Source of the DNA: Calothrix sp. NIES-4101
GTDB lineage: Bacteria > Cyanobacteriota > Cyanobacteriia > Cyanobacteriales > Nostocaceae
Direction: 5' to 3'
NCBI GenBank assembly: GCA_004296455.1
Contig: AP018280.1
Coordinates: forward strand, 310,001-374,000
Length of the DNA: 64,000 nucleotides
A model generated the notes under the pieces. That model saw only the letters and a list, made by a program, of their open reading frames with translations. It did not search any database and was not told where the DNA came from. A program made the position numbers and the translations under genes. Below are positions 48,312 to 58,466 of the stretch, one piece after another (position 1 is the first letter of the stretch; the number at the start of each line of letters is the position of its first letter).

Positions 48312-49571
48312 ATGAGTCAAAATCCCCTGATGCATTCGGGTAGTCAATTTTCGAGAACACCTAATTTAAAGCCAGCACTTGCAGCCGCACTGGCTAGTTT
48401 AGAAGTGCAACTTGATCGCGAATTAGCCAGATACCGGCGAATGCGTGGTACATCTAGAACATCGAACCAAGCCCAACCAGTCAATTCCCATGCGAGTCAA
48501 GCACAATATGCGACTTCTACAGTTACAAGTAGTAAGCATGAGATTGCAGAAGGCTCAGAATTGGAAAATGCTGCGGCTCCAACTCCTCAAATCTATTCTT
48601 CCCCGTCCCTAACGTATGTACCAGAAATCCCTACTCCTCCACCGCCTCCACCAATCCCCAAAGTGGCGGATAATGGTGTAAATACTGGTTTGCCGACGAC
48701 ATCAGATATCCCGTCGTCAAGCAGCAGTATTGTCCCTAGCCATATAGTCCCAGCAGACAAGCCAAAAACTGAGCCAAATAACAGCGAAATTGAAGTTCCA
48801 CCTACCAGCCAGCCTGATGACTATCTCGAATCATCAGAAGCACTACTACGAAGCCTCACCGAAGAAACATCCCCAGAGGAAAAACGATCAAAAACAAATA
48901 ACGATAGTCTTCTCTCTCCTTTAGGTATTGGTTCGATTCTGTTATTATTAGCGGCAAGTTTCATCTTGGCATATGCAATTCTGAATAGAAGCTTACCATT
49001 CGGATTGAATGGAGGACTAGGGAAAGGTAATAACACAACTAGCAGTCAAGAAAATACTGTTACGACTGAAAATAGTGGGCAAACCCCAGCAGAAGTCAGA
49101 GCTTTACCGAAATATCCAAATTTAGCAAGAGAAGAATTTCCTGAAGTTAATAATCCTAATGATGTTGTTGGTTTAAAACCAAAATCAAGCTCAATTCCAA
49201 CAACACCAGAAAATCCTCCCGCTATTCAAAACCAAATACCCCAAAACCAAATACCCACCGAGCAAGCTCCACAACAACCAGCACCAGTCGCACCAGTAGT
49301 ACCAACAACTGCCGTTTCTCCGTCACCAGCACAGGTAGAAGGAGTATCTATTGACGAAGCGAAGCCTTCTGCGGATGGTTTTTATCATATAGTGATTGAG
49401 AATAATGACCCGAATGCTTTGGCTAATGCCCGCAAAGTAGTTAAAGATGCATACTTATCAGATGATAAAAAGTTAGTACTCCTGGGTGCAATGAAAGATA
49501 AACAAGGAGCGCAAAGATTACTTGATGAAATGAAATCCAAGGGAATTAATGCGAGAATTCGTCAACCTTAA
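48312..49571 (+). CDS. Single-pass membrane protein with a SPOR-like C-terminus
   Basis: A 419-residue protein. Residues ~1-200 are a low-complexity, Ser/Pro-rich cytoplasmic part (RYRRMRGTSRT, a PTPPPPPPIP run). A TM helix lies at ~205-225 (LGIGSILLLLAASFILAYAIL), then a Pro/Gln-rich linker. The last ~80 residues (GFYHIVIENNDPNALANARKVV to AQRLLDEMKSKGINARI) resemble a SPOR domain, which binds denuded septal peptidoglycan. It may act in cell division or wall sensing. Divergent from dciA. Confidence 0.7.
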   Translation: MSQNPLMHSGSQFSRTPNLKPALAAALASLEVQLDRELARYRRMRGTSRTSNQAQPVNSHASQAQYATSTVTSSKHEIAEGSELENAAAPTPQIYSSPSLTYVPEIPTPPPPPPIPKVADNGVNTGLPTTSDIPSSSSSIVPSHIVPADKPKTEPNNSEIEVPPTSQPDDYLESSEALLRSLTEETSPEEKRSKTNNDSLLSPLGIGSILLLLAASFILAYAILNRSLPFGLNGGLGKGNNTTSSQENTVTTENSGQTPAEVRALPKYPNLAREEFPEVNNPNDVVGLKPKSSSIPTTPENPPAIQNQIPQNQIPTEQAPQQPAPVAPVVPTTAVSPSPAQVEGVSIDEAKPSADGFYHIVIENNDPNALANARKVVKDAYLSDDKKLVLLGAMKDKQGAQRLLDEMKSKGINARIRQP

Positions 49572-49743
49572 GGGAGAGTAAAAAGCATTGTTGAGTGCTG
49601 AGTTAAGAGTTTCTGCTTTTTGTCTTTTTTTCTCTCCTTTTTCTTCTTCCTTCTTCTCACTACTTCTAAACTGGAGATAATTACTAATTACGCAACACTA
49701 ATTAACCCAGCACTAATTCTCATTACTTTTTCTGGAGGTGGAT

Positions 49744-50454
49744 ATGAGCTTTTTCGATCGCATTTCGCGGGTTGTACGCGCTAATGTTAACAGTTGGGTG
49801 TCAAATACAGAAGACCCAGAGAAGGTTCTGGAGCAAACTGTCATGGAGATGCAAGATAATCTCATCCAACTCCGACAAGCAGTTGCTAGCGCCATCGCCA
49901 CTCAAAAACGTACCGAACGTCAAGCCGCAAACGCCCAATCCACCGCCGAGGAATGGTATCGACGCGCTCAACTAGCTCTCCAGCAAGGTAACGAACCCCT
50001 AGCCCGCGAAGCCCTGAGTAAACGTAAATCCTACCAAGATACTGCCAACACTTTAAATCACCAAATCGGGCAACAAAGTACTGTAGTCGCTACACTAAAA
50101 AAAGACATGCGATCGCTCGAATTGAAAATTGCTGAGGTGAAAAACAAAAAGGACATGTATATCGCTCGTGCCCGTTCAGCACAAGCATCTCTGCGACTTC
50201 AAGAACTTATGGGTGAACTTTCGGGAACCACCAGCACTGGGGTTTTTGAACGTGTTGAAGATAAAATTGTACAATTAGAATCACAAAATGAAGTACTTTC
50301 AATTACAAGTACAGACAATTTAGATAATCAATTTATAGCCTTAGCATCTGGTGAGAACATAGATGATGAGCTTTCTGCCATGAAAGCCGAATTAGCAAAC
50401 AATCGGGGGCAAGAGTTGCCTAAGCTACCAAACAAAGAAAAAGGTATGGAGTAA
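49744..50454 (+). CDS. pspA: PspA/IM30 family protein
   Basis: A 236-residue coiled-coil membrane-remodelling protein. The ATG at 49744 follows GGAGGTGG; a GTG at 49738 is also in frame. The N-terminal amphipathic helix (MSFFDRISRVVRANVNSW), the EDPEKVLEQ linker and four long helices are typical. Its C-terminus lacks the Vipp1-type tail found on the next gene, so it is more PspA-like. These proteins form ESCRT-III-like rods or rings on membranes. Confidence 0.85.
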   Translation: MSFFDRISRVVRANVNSWVSNTEDPEKVLEQTVMEMQDNLIQLRQAVASAIATQKRTERQAANAQSTAEEWYRRAQLALQQGNEPLAREALSKRKSYQDTANTLNHQIGQQSTVVATLKKDMRSLELKIAEVKNKKDMYIARARSAQASLRLQELMGELSGTTSTGVFERVEDKIVQLESQNEVLSITSTDNLDNQFIALASGENIDDELSAMKAELANNRGQELPKLPNKEKGME

Positions 50455-50611
50455 CCCACAATGGGCAAATGGGGATTCAGGAGCATATCTTAGGAATATA
50501 TGGATATGGGGGTACGAACCAAGCCGGAAGGATTAAATTTAAATAGGTAGTTATTAAATAGTAAAAAAGCAAACTGCAAAACTAGCGCGTAAATCTCAAA
50601 GGAAAAAAATT

Positions 50612-51421
50612 ATGGGTTTATTTGATCGGATTAAAAGAGTTGTCGGTGCCAACCTCAATGATATGGTGAGTAAGGCTGAAGACCCCGAAAAAATGCTCGA
50701 ACAAGCTATCCTAGAAATGCAGGAAGATTTGGTTCAGCTGCGTCAAGGGGTTGCTCAGACGATCGCAGCACAAAAACGCACCGAAAAGCAATACACTGAT
50801 GCCCAGAACGAAGTTAACAAATGGCAGCGTAACGCGCAACTAGCACTGCAAAAAGGTGACGAGAATCTGGCTCGTCAAGCATTAGAACGTAAAAAAACTT
50901 TTAACGAATCTTCTACCGCACTCAAAGCCAGTTTAGATCAACAAGTTGTCCAAGTCGAAGGTCTCAAACGCAACTTAATTCAGCTAGAGAGCAAAATTTC
51001 CGAGGCTAAAACCAAGAAAGAAATGCTCAAAGCTCGAATTACCGCAGCCAAGGCACAGGAACAACTCCAAGGTATGGTGCGCGGTATGAATACCAATAGC
51101 GCCATGTCAGCTTTTGAGCGGATGGAGGAAAAAGTATTGATGCAGGAGGCACGCGCTCAATCAATCGGAGAGCTAGCTAGTACCGATTTGGATAGTCAGT
51201 TCGCGAGGTTAGAAGCTAGTAGCGATGTTGATGATGAACTCGAAGCCCTCAAACTTTCTCTTGCTCCAGCAGCCCCGGTAAATCAGCCCCAATTGACTGG
51301 AGACACTACAGCGACAACGCCGACAACACCCCCAAATCCACCAGCCGCATCTGCGCCCAAAACGGAAGAAGTTGTTGATGCCGAATTGGAAGCACTTCGC
51401 AAGCAATTAGACCAAATGTAG
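50612..51421 (+). CDS. vipp1: Vipp1/IM30 thylakoid membrane protein
   Basis: A 269-residue paralogue of the preceding protein with the same N-terminus (GLFDRIKRVVGANLNDMV) and AEDPEKMLEQAI linker. It carries the extra C-terminal tail characteristic of Vipp1: a Pro/Thr/Ala-rich linker and a short helix (VVDAELEALRKQLDQM). It supports thylakoid biogenesis and membrane repair. AAAGGAAA precedes the ATG. A terminator hairpin follows. Confidence 0.93.
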   Translation: MGLFDRIKRVVGANLNDMVSKAEDPEKMLEQAILEMQEDLVQLRQGVAQTIAAQKRTEKQYTDAQNEVNKWQRNAQLALQKGDENLARQALERKKTFNESSTALKASLDQQVVQVEGLKRNLIQLESKISEAKTKKEMLKARITAAKAQEQLQGMVRGMNTNSAMSAFERMEEKVLMQEARAQSIGELASTDLDSQFARLEASSDVDDELEALKLSLAPAAPVNQPQLTGDTTATTPTTPPNPPAASAPKTEEVVDAELEALRKQLDQM

Positions 51422-51448
51422 GTAAAGAATTATTAAATTTAATTTTCA

Positions 51449-51483
51449 AAAATCCCGCAATATGCATTATGTTGTGGGATTTT
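51449..51483 (+). terminator. Terminator after vipp1
   Basis: AAAATCCCGCAA (51449-51460) pairs with TTGTGGGATTTT (51472-51483) over 12 positions with one G-U pair, loop 11. It can serve both this gene and the convergent minus-strand gene at 51486. Confidence 0.7.
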
Positions 51484-51485
51484 GT

Positions 51486-51779
51486 CTATAACCCAAACAA
51501 AACATCTAATTCTTGCTTAAATTTCCGCCATCTCGTTTCCAGACGATTTAGTTTTTGTGGTTTTTCCGCGTTGGCATTTTGCTGCTGCTTTAATTCAAGT
51601 AACCTTTGTTTGAGAGAATCCGAGTTATTTGGGTTCTGAGTTGTTGCTGGCTGCTTCTCCAACGAAGTCACATCCTTAACAACAGGAGCAGCTTTGGGAA
51701 CCTGTGCAGAAACGGAAATAGTAGCGATGAAATAGCCAGGTAGTAGTAAGAATCTCAACAAACAAAACTTTTTCAGCAT
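51486..51779 (-). CDS. Small exported protein of unknown function
   Basis: A 97-residue protein with a signal peptide (MLKKFCLLRFLLLPGYFIAT, cleavage near VSA-QV). The mature part is a polar, Gln/Asn/Lys-rich stretch that ends in a helix (LETRWRKFKQELDVLFGL). Nothing recognised. It shares the bidirectional terminator with vipp1, being convergent. Confidence 0.55.
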   Translation of the reverse strand: MLKKFCLLRFLLLPGYFIATISVSAQVPKAAPVVKDVTSLEKQPATTQNPNNSDSLKQRLLELKQQQNANAEKPQKLNRLETRWRKFKQELDVLFGL

Positions 51780-52009
51780 TTTGAATCAATAAAAGTTGGA
51801 TTTTCTTCTCAGCCCAGCGCCATCAAGATTTAAGATAACAGGCTGTGGGAAATGTCAAAATTATTAAAAAGTAACTATTCCCAAACTTATATTTTTCTTT
51901 ATTGACTGAAAAAAGTCAAAAATTTGTCCTTGAGTGGTTTCGCAGTAACAGATTACGATACAGTATTGTGTGTATTGAGTTTGAAAAAGCCGCCTGAATG
52001 GAGACTGCA

Positions 52010-52339
52010 ATGAGTACGGGTGTAATTACCATTACAGATACAGAATTTGAAACAGAAGTTTTAAAATCCGAGCAGCCCGTATTAGTTTACTTTTGGGCTT
52101 CTTGGTGTGGTCCTTGTAAGTTAATGGCTCCAGTGATTAACACAGCAGCAAGTAACTTTAGCGATCGCCTGAAAATTGTCAAAATGGAAGTTGATCCTAA
52201 CCCCCTCACTGTTAAACAATATCAAGTCGAAGGAGTGCCTGCATTTCGCTTGGTTCGCGATGGTCAATTGTTAGCTGCAACTGAAGGTGCGATCGGTAAA
52301 GAGAAGCTATTGAGTTTTATTGAGGCTAATTTAAATTAG
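52010..52339 (+). CDS. Thioredoxin-family protein
   Basis: A 109-residue protein from the ATG at 52010 (GGAG eight bases upstream; another ATG at 51998). The redox site is Cys33-Gly-Pro-Cys36 in FWASWCGPCK, and the cis-proline stretch is VEGVPAF. The fold is a plain thioredoxin, for cytoplasmic disulfide reduction. The aminotransferase begins 110 bp later. Confidence 0.93.
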   Translation: MSTGVITITDTEFETEVLKSEQPVLVYFWASWCGPCKLMAPVINTAASNFSDRLKIVKMEVDPNPLTVKQYQVEGVPAFRLVRDGQLLAATEGAIGKEKLLSFIEANLN

Positions 52340-52387
52340 TTATTTGTAATTGGTGTATTGGTTAATCGGGGAAGGGACACAGAATCA

Positions 52388-52440
52388 CGCCCAATACCCA
52401 CTAGCCAATGCCCAATACCCATTACCTACTTCCAATTCCC
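52388..52440. repeat. Heptanucleotide-like low-complexity repeat
   Basis: The stretch before the aminotransferase is built of CCCAATACCCA / CCCAATG-like units (for example GCCCAATACCCA twice). Such short tandem repeats are dispersed in filamentous cyanobacteria. They lie in front of the real start at 52449 and make an upstream start codon unlikely. Confidence 0.6.
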
Positions 52441-52448
52441 AAAAAAAA

Positions 52449-53615
52449 ATGCAGTTCGCACAACGCCTACAACCCCTGCAATCAAATGTTTTTGCCGATA
52501 TGGATATTGCAAAAGCAGCAGCTTTGGCGGCAGGGCGAGATTTAATTGACTTATCGTTGGGTTCTTCCGATTTACCCACAGAAAATCATGTCATCGATGC
52601 GATCGCGCAATCTTTACATGACCCTAGTACCCACGGCTATTTACTATTTCACGGAACACAGGCATTTCGCCAAGCTGCGGCAACTTGGTATGAACAAAAA
52701 TTTGGTATTTCCGTTAATCCCGAAACTGAAGTATTACCGCTAATTGGTTCTCAAGAGGGAACTGCACATTTACCACTGGCGATTCTCAATCCTGGCGATT
52801 ATGCCTTACTCCTCGATCCTGGTTATCCTTCCCATGTTGGTGGTGTTTATCTAGCATCTGGGCAAATATACACAATGCCACTACTAGCAGAAAATCATTT
52901 TTTACCAGTATTTGCGGACATTCCCGATGAGATTGTCGCCAAGTCAAAAATGATGGTATTGAGTTATCCCCATAATCCCACAACTGCGATCGCTACCCTT
53001 GCCTTTTTTGAAGAAGCTGTCAGATTCTGCCAAAAACATAATATTGTTCTTGTCCATGACTTTCCCTATGTCGATTTAATTTTTGAGGGTAAAGGAGTTC
53101 CGTCAATTCTCCAAGCTGACAGGGAAAAAAGTATTTCCATTGAATTTTTCACTCTTTCTAAGTCTTATAATATGGGCGGTTTCCGGATTGGATACGCCAT
53201 TGGGAATGCCGAATTAATTCGAGCCTTGCGACAAGTCAAAGCCGCAGTCGATTTTAACCAATATAAAGGAATTTTAAATGGTGCGATCGCAGCTTTAACT
53301 GGCAGCCAAACAGGTGTTGATGCAGGCGTTAATATTTTTCGCCAACGTCGTGATACTTTTATTGCTGCATTACATCATATTGGTTGGGAAGTTCCCACAC
53401 CCCCAGCCACCATGTATGTTTGGGCAAAATTACCAGCGCCTTGGACTCATAACTCAGTCGATTTTTGCACCAAACTTGTTAAGGAAACTGGTGTTGCAGT
53501 TTCTCCTGGTTCCGGTTTTGGTAAATCTGGTGAAGGTTATGTTCGCTTTGCCCTTGTTCACAACCCATCAATTCTCGAAATCGCTGTTGAACGTATCGCC
53601 GAATTTTTGCACTAG
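52449..53615 (+). CDS. Class I/II aminotransferase (PLP)
   Basis: A 388-residue aminotransferase from the ATG at 52449; the upstream in-frame extension (to 52350) is repeat-derived. The substrate-entry LSLGSSDLPTE, SYPHNPTTA and the PLP lysine in FTLSKSYNMGGFRIGY are present, with RFALV at the end. It is related to aspartate and LL-diaminopimelate aminotransferases, but the DapL proper is at 57231, so this one probably handles another amino acid. Confidence 0.88.
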   Translation: MQFAQRLQPLQSNVFADMDIAKAAALAAGRDLIDLSLGSSDLPTENHVIDAIAQSLHDPSTHGYLLFHGTQAFRQAAATWYEQKFGISVNPETEVLPLIGSQEGTAHLPLAILNPGDYALLLDPGYPSHVGGVYLASGQIYTMPLLAENHFLPVFADIPDEIVAKSKMMVLSYPHNPTTAIATLAFFEEAVRFCQKHNIVLVHDFPYVDLIFEGKGVPSILQADREKSISIEFFTLSKSYNMGGFRIGYAIGNAELIRALRQVKAAVDFNQYKGILNGAIAALTGSQTGVDAGVNIFRQRRDTFIAALHHIGWEVPTPPATMYVWAKLPAPWTHNSVDFCTKLVKETGVAVSPGSGFGKSGEGYVRFALVHNPSILEIAVERIAEFLH

Positions 53616-53860
53616 CAGAAGTACGGAATCGACAAGTGTTAAATATTTCCAATCTGACCACTTCTCGACTTCCCGCTTCCAGTCCCTAACTCTATGAATG
53701 ATGCTTTTGTAAATTCTTTATACCAACTTCACGAAAAGTTTATTGGTGTATTCTTAATTTCCAGTAATCCCAAGTTAAACTACAAGAATACTGATAAATT
53801 AGTGTTACACAGAATACAAGATTTTATAACTAGCTGATATTAGTCAAGGGATAGTTATGC

Positions 53861-54409
53861 ATGTCAGTGATAATCAGTCAGATTAGCAAAATTAGCGCCA
53901 ACATATTGACTTTCGCACTGGTTAGCACAATCAACGCTATCCCAGTAAGCGCGACATCACTTAAAAATATTCCACATGAAGAAGAATATCAACAATCAGT
54001 GGATTCATCGAAATTTTCAGTCAAAAACGAAGCTTTAAAATTGCCACCGCGTTTGCAGGGCATACTTGGCAAAAAATACAACAGCAAGAATCAAATTCAA
54101 CGTCATTTTTTTGCAGAAGCAGAAAATACCATTAGCCAAGTCCAAAAAGCAAGTACAGTCACAGAGGAAAGAATCGATGGCAAAATAATTTATTTGTATC
54201 ATCTTGAATCAACAAAACCCCATAAATCCTCTCCAGCCAAGCGAATTTACACTCAACCTTATCTAAGTCGCCTGAAATTGCCTCAAGCCCCACCCAAACG
54301 CAAAGTTTCCGAACCCAGAACTGCAATAGCTTTAATCATGGTATTTTGTGTTTTTGGAACTCAAAAAAGAATATTCAAATCTAAGTTAAAATCTGTAGGC
54401 AAATCATAA
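53861..54409 (+). CDS. Hypothetical protein, possibly exported
   Basis: A 182-residue protein with a hydrophobic N-terminus (KISANILTFALVSTINAIPVSATS) that could be a signal peptide cleaved near VSA. The middle is polar; a second hydrophobic stretch (TAIALIMVFCVFGTQ) near the C-terminus may span the membrane. No family is recognised. Confidence 0.5.
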   Translation: MSVIISQISKISANILTFALVSTINAIPVSATSLKNIPHEEEYQQSVDSSKFSVKNEALKLPPRLQGILGKKYNSKNQIQRHFFAEAENTISQVQKASTVTEERIDGKIIYLYHLESTKPHKSSPAKRIYTQPYLSRLKLPQAPPKRKVSEPRTAIALIMVFCVFGTQKRIFKSKLKSVGKS

Positions 54410-54622
54410 AAAGCGCTAGTTTAAAGTTGAGAAATTGAAATTTTGCTGAAGCTGATAATATGAGTTACTATTGTTTAGTATAAAAGATAACCATCCACCT
54501 ACAATTCTCGAAACGCTGACATAGTCGTAATTATTTAGCTTGCTTATTACTCTCAGAGTACAACCCAAGCGAAGCGATTCTAGTAGTTATCGTTGAATTT
54601 TAGCCTAACAGAATAGGTAGAA

Positions 54623-55042
54623 ATGACAGCGCAATTACTTCAAAGTCATAAATTATCTGATTCATCTCCACAAGCACGATTATTAATCATAGAAGACAAT
54701 GATATTAATCGGATGTTTTTGAGTGATTACTTGTCGTATTTTCGATATGATGTCAAAAGCCTACCAGATGCCTCGGATGTTTTTACAACGTTAGATGATT
54801 TTCAGCCACATTTAATCCTACTAGATTTAAAATTACCTGAAACAGATGGTTATTTGGTTTTGAAACAAATTAAGCAGAAATCAATTTATTCTCAGATTCC
54901 AGTAATTATAGTTTCTGCATTTGCATTTAAAACTGATCAAGAAAGGGCAATTGAGCTAGGTGCTAGTCACTACTTTGTCAAACCTGTCAATCTTGAGCAA
55001 CTAGTACAAACAATAGTAGAAGTATTGGCAACATCAACATAG
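54623..55042 (+). CDS. Stand-alone response regulator receiver protein
   Basis: A 139-residue protein made of one REC domain. Acidic pocket Glu24-Asp25, phosphoacceptor Asp68 in LILLDLKLPETDG, Ser98 and Lys120 in YFVKPVNL are all in place. No output domain, so it likely passes phosphate or acts through a partner. No cognate histidine kinase adjoins it. Confidence 0.92.
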   Translation: MTAQLLQSHKLSDSSPQARLLIIEDNDINRMFLSDYLSYFRYDVKSLPDASDVFTTLDDFQPHLILLDLKLPETDGYLVLKQIKQKSIYSQIPVIIVSAFAFKTDQERAIELGASHYFVKPVNLEQLVQTIVEVLATST

Positions 55043-55502
55043 TTGATGAGTTAAAATTAGACCTAAAATTCAGACTGAGATTGGGATTGCACACAAAAAA
55101 GATTGTGATTTTTTAATAAGAGAACTCCACAAAAAAGATGATCCTATGACGAGCCGGGTTTCGCAAAAATTTCAACAAACCATTTTTTGAGATGCGGAAA
55201 ACGAAGGATTTGTTTTTCAACTTCTGCCATAGCCTCAGTTGTGAGTTTAACTTCTGTGGAGTAAACTTTTTTTATCAATGTCACAACCGGATATTGACGT
55301 TTAATTACCCTTTTTCTATCATCCCTTATTAGTGGATCAATTATTCTGTGGAGACCTCTAATGAATAGAACTCACACATAACAGAAATGAATCTTTTTGC
55401 CTACCTCCTAACACAAATTTAGCGGGACAGAAGATACCATCCCGCTAAATTAACAAATACTGAGCAAATGTTTACAAGCTATAACTGATAGCTACATAAT
55501 CC
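55043..55502. other. Intergenic region with a gene remnant
   Basis: The only content seen is the minus-strand relic at 55144-55372; the rest is unremarkable and holds no repeat or terminator I can support. Confidence 0.5.
55144..55372 (-). pseudogene. C-terminal gene remnant, possibly transposase-derived
   Basis: An open frame of ~75 codons with no start codon but protein-like composition, ending in TAG at 55144-55146. It contains RQYPVVTLIKKVYS, VKLTTEAMAEVEKQI and PHLKKWFVEIF. The pattern (a final strand-helix-Trp segment) recalls the end of some IS transposases, but this is from memory and uncertain. The missing upstream part indicates truncation. Confidence 0.45.
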
Positions 55503-56313
55503 TTATTTAGCAGCTTTAATTGCAGAATTTTGTTTACGACGTAAGAAAGCAACTCCAGCTACAGTTCCAAGACTGAGAACCATTCCGGGTTCGGGTACTG
55601 ATACCCCTGTTCTCGCAATTAACTTAAAGTCAGGACCGTTAAAAGCTTGACCTTCAGAAATAACTCGAATCCCACTCAATGAGTTTACACCTAATTGTGC
55701 AAGACTGACTCCCCAATTACCTACCTTTTGAGCACTACCAATTTCTTTTGTGTCAATTGAAAAATCAGCACTGGTTTGGTTTTTGCGTAATAGCTTCAAA
55801 CTATTACCAATTAGTTTTCCTGTGTTATCGAAGCCTTGAATTAATAAGTCACTGTTCATTCCTCTCTCCCAGAAGAATAAACTATCAGTTCCTTGCTTAT
55901 TACCAAAAATAGCATTTGTGAAAATTAAATCCATTTCAAACATGCCGCTATCTTCAGTATCTACAATATTATTTAAATTGTTATTACCCAAAAATTTTGC
56001 TAATTCATTTCTATCTGGGTCTTCAGAAGCACTAATAGGAGCAGTTGCATTATCACCTCTATCCGTGCTTGCAGCACCACTATTTGCATCCTTTGTTCTA
56101 GGTGTGTTTTTCAATGATTTTACTTCTGAGACATAGGTAAAATCCTTAAATGTTGTGCCGTTTTGGGTAATAGACTGCAAAAGAATATCAGCTTTTGCAT
56201 CTGTTTTTTGGTTTACATTTAGATGTAAAACTTGCGGCTTGAGCAGAGTTAGAAGCCACAACAACTGAACCAATTACTAAGCTGACGGAAGCGATGACTT
56301 GTGCGAGTTTCAT
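55503..56313 (-). CDS. PEP-CTERM sorting protein with an apparent frameshift
   Basis: The main frame ends in a PEP-CTERM signal (VPEPG, a short hydrophobic helix, RRK) and would be sorted by an exosortase. The only start in its frame is a weak TTG at 56273 without a signal peptide. In the next frame, ATG at 56313 gives a perfect signal peptide (MKLAQVIASVSLVIGSVVVA, cleavage near AQA-AS). The two frames join if one A is dropped from the A6 run on the minus strand (56204-56209 on plus), giving SKCKPKTDAKAD. Either a one-base insertion, a sequencing error, or slippage. The mature protein would be ~240 residues and extracellular. Confidence 0.75.
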
Positions 56314-57230
56314 TTGTATTTTATGATATTTATATGTAATGTTTGATTGGCTGATAGAAGACACTGACCTAAAAATAGGTTTTACAGGCTGAATACACTA
56401 AATTATGTTTTCAATGTCGATGAACATTTAGAGATTTCACAATTAAATTCATGATTAATTGCTTACTTAATCTTGAACTTAAATGTTAGGAAATTGCGAA
56501 TCAAAGCATCGTTAAAGGTAAGTTACGTGTAACGAAGCTTTCCGTACCTGGATGAATCTATTGTGCAATACGTCAAATACATTCATCATGTGATTTATAC
56601 TGTTTTTTCTCTCGGCAAAATTAATGTCTAAAACGTATCCTGTCATTATCAGCTTACTGATTGAATATACGTGTATTGAATAAAATTTAAGATTAATGAG
56701 CGATCACTCATGAAAAAACTACTCTCACTTAAGTAACGATTATGAAGTTTCGTGTTTGTTAGTAGTTTTTCATGGAAAAGTTTGATTGCTGCTTTAAATT
56801 AGCTTGGCAAAATTACACCGATGATAAAGTGATGGAAGGATAAGCCTAAAAAAATACTGACAAACTGAGAGTAGTAGTAGTGCAAAAATATTTATGTTAT
56901 GAGTGGAGGAAGTCTCGCCAGGTAAATAGACATTGAAGTTCGTAACAAACACTGTAGTGCCGAGAATCAGCGATAAATCGCTGACTATGAACAAAACGTT
57001 ATTCCAGTTGCGTAAATCCTAATCAAGATATAATGTGTCGCCTCAAAATTTCCTGCTAGGGATTTATTTAGACTGCCACACGCAACTTAAGTTGGATTTG
57101 TGGCGAGATTAAGTTTGTGAACTCCCATCCACATCAATACTCAAATTAAAAACGCTGTATCTAGGGATTGCGAAGCACGGTAAACTTTAATCTTTAGGTG
57201 TTTTCTTAAATCCGCACTCAACTCAGCAAA
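56314..57230. other. Long intergenic region
   Basis: 917 bp with no supported gene. A 66-codon minus-strand ORF at 56794-56994 has no family-like features. ATGAG-CGATCA-CTCAT near 56696 is an inverted repeat. A tiny ORF (MKKLLSLK) beginning near 56710 stops after 8 codons. Confidence 0.45.
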
Positions 57231-58466
57231 ATGGCTACTATTAACGATAATTATCTCAAACTCAAAGCTGGCTACCTCTTCCCCGAAATTGCCAGACGAG
57301 TGAATGCATTTGCAGAAGCTAACCCAGATGCCAAAGTAATTCGCTTGGGTATTGGTGACGTAACTGAACCATTGCCAGAAGCTTGCCGAACTGCAATGAT
57401 CAAAGCAGTCGAAGAGATGGGCACTAGAAACGGATTTAAAGGTTATGGTCCCGAACAAGGTTATGCTTGGTTACGGGAAGCGATCGCTAAAAATGATTTC
57501 CAAGCACGGGGTTGTGATATCGACGCATCGGAAATATTTATTTCGGATGGTTCTAAATGCGACAACGGTAATATCCTCGATATATTTGGTGATAACAATA
57601 AAATCGCCGTTACCGATCCAGTTTATCCCGTATATGTAGATACAAATGTTATGGCGGGACATACGGGTGATGCCAATGAAGCAGGGGAATATGAAGGTTT
57701 AGTATATCTACCTGTCACTGCCGAAAATAACTTTACCGCACAGATACCGACAGAAAAAGTCGATTTGATTTACCTGTGCTTTCCCAATAACCCCACAGGC
57801 GCAACCGCAACTAAGGAACATTTACAAGCTTGGGTAGACTACGCTAAGGCAAACGGCTCAATTATCTTCTTTGATGCAGCTTACGAAGCATTTATCTCCG
57901 ACCCTAGTTTACCGCACTCGATATATGAAATTGAAGGTGCGAGAGATTGTGCGATCGAATTTCGTTCCTTCTCGAAGAATGCCGGTTTTACTGGAACTCG
58001 TTGTGCATTAACAGTAGTACCCAAAACCCTAACAGCCAAATCTGCTTATGGTACAGATGTGGAGTTGTGGAAACTCTGGAATCGTCGTCAGTCAACAAAA
58101 TTTAATGGGGTTTCTTATATTATTCAGCGTGGTGCAGAAGCGGTTTATTCCCCTGAGGGAAAAACCCAAACCAAAGCTTTGGTGAGCTTCTACATGGAGA
58201 ATGCCAAAATTATCCGCGAGAGATTAACGGCTGCGGGGATTCAAGTATATGGTGGAGTCAATGCACCTTATGTTTGGCTAAAAACACCTAATAATCTTTC
58301 CAGTTGGGATTTCTTTGATAAATTGCTAAATACCGCCAATGTAGTTGGCACGCCTGGTTCCGGTTTTGGTGCTGCGGGTGAAGGTTATTTCCGTATTTCT
58401 GCCTTCAACAGTCGGGAGAATGTCGAGGAGGCAATGCGACGAATTACCGAGAAATTTAAGGTGTAG
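57231..58466 (+). CDS. dapL: LL-diaminopimelate aminotransferase
   Basis: A 411-residue PLP enzyme that makes LL-diaminopimelate from tetrahydrodipicolinate in one step for lysine and peptidoglycan. The N-terminus ([17 protein letters not shown]), [11 protein letters not shown], the [14 protein letters not shown] motif and PLP lysine in [17 protein letters not shown], plus [17 protein letters not shown] at the end, are the DapL hallmarks. The length matches. A terminator follows. Confidence 0.97.
   Translation: MATINDNYLKLKAGYLFPEIARRVNAFAEANPDAKVIRLGIGDVTEPLPEACRTAMIKAVEEMGTRNGFKGYGPEQGYAWLREAIAKNDFQARGCDIDASEIFISDGSKCDNGNILDIFGDNNKIAVTDPVYPVYVDTNVMAGHTGDANEAGEYEGLVYLPVTAENNFTAQIPTEKVDLIYLCFPNNPTGATATKEHLQAWVDYAKANGSIIFFDAAYEAFISDPSLPHSIYEIEGARDCAIEFRSFSKNAGFTGTRCALTVVPKTLTAKSAYGTDVELWKLWNRRQSTKFNGVSYIIQRGAEAVYSPEGKTQTKALVSFYMENAKIIRERLTAAGIQVYGGVNAPYVWLKTPNNLSSWDFFDKLLNTANVVGTPGSGFGAAGEGYFRISAFNSRENVEEAMRRITEKFKV

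Noticed and set aside
56794-56994. 66-residue hydrophobic ORF on the minus strand
   Set aside because: No ribosome-binding site or neighbouring gene context supports it.
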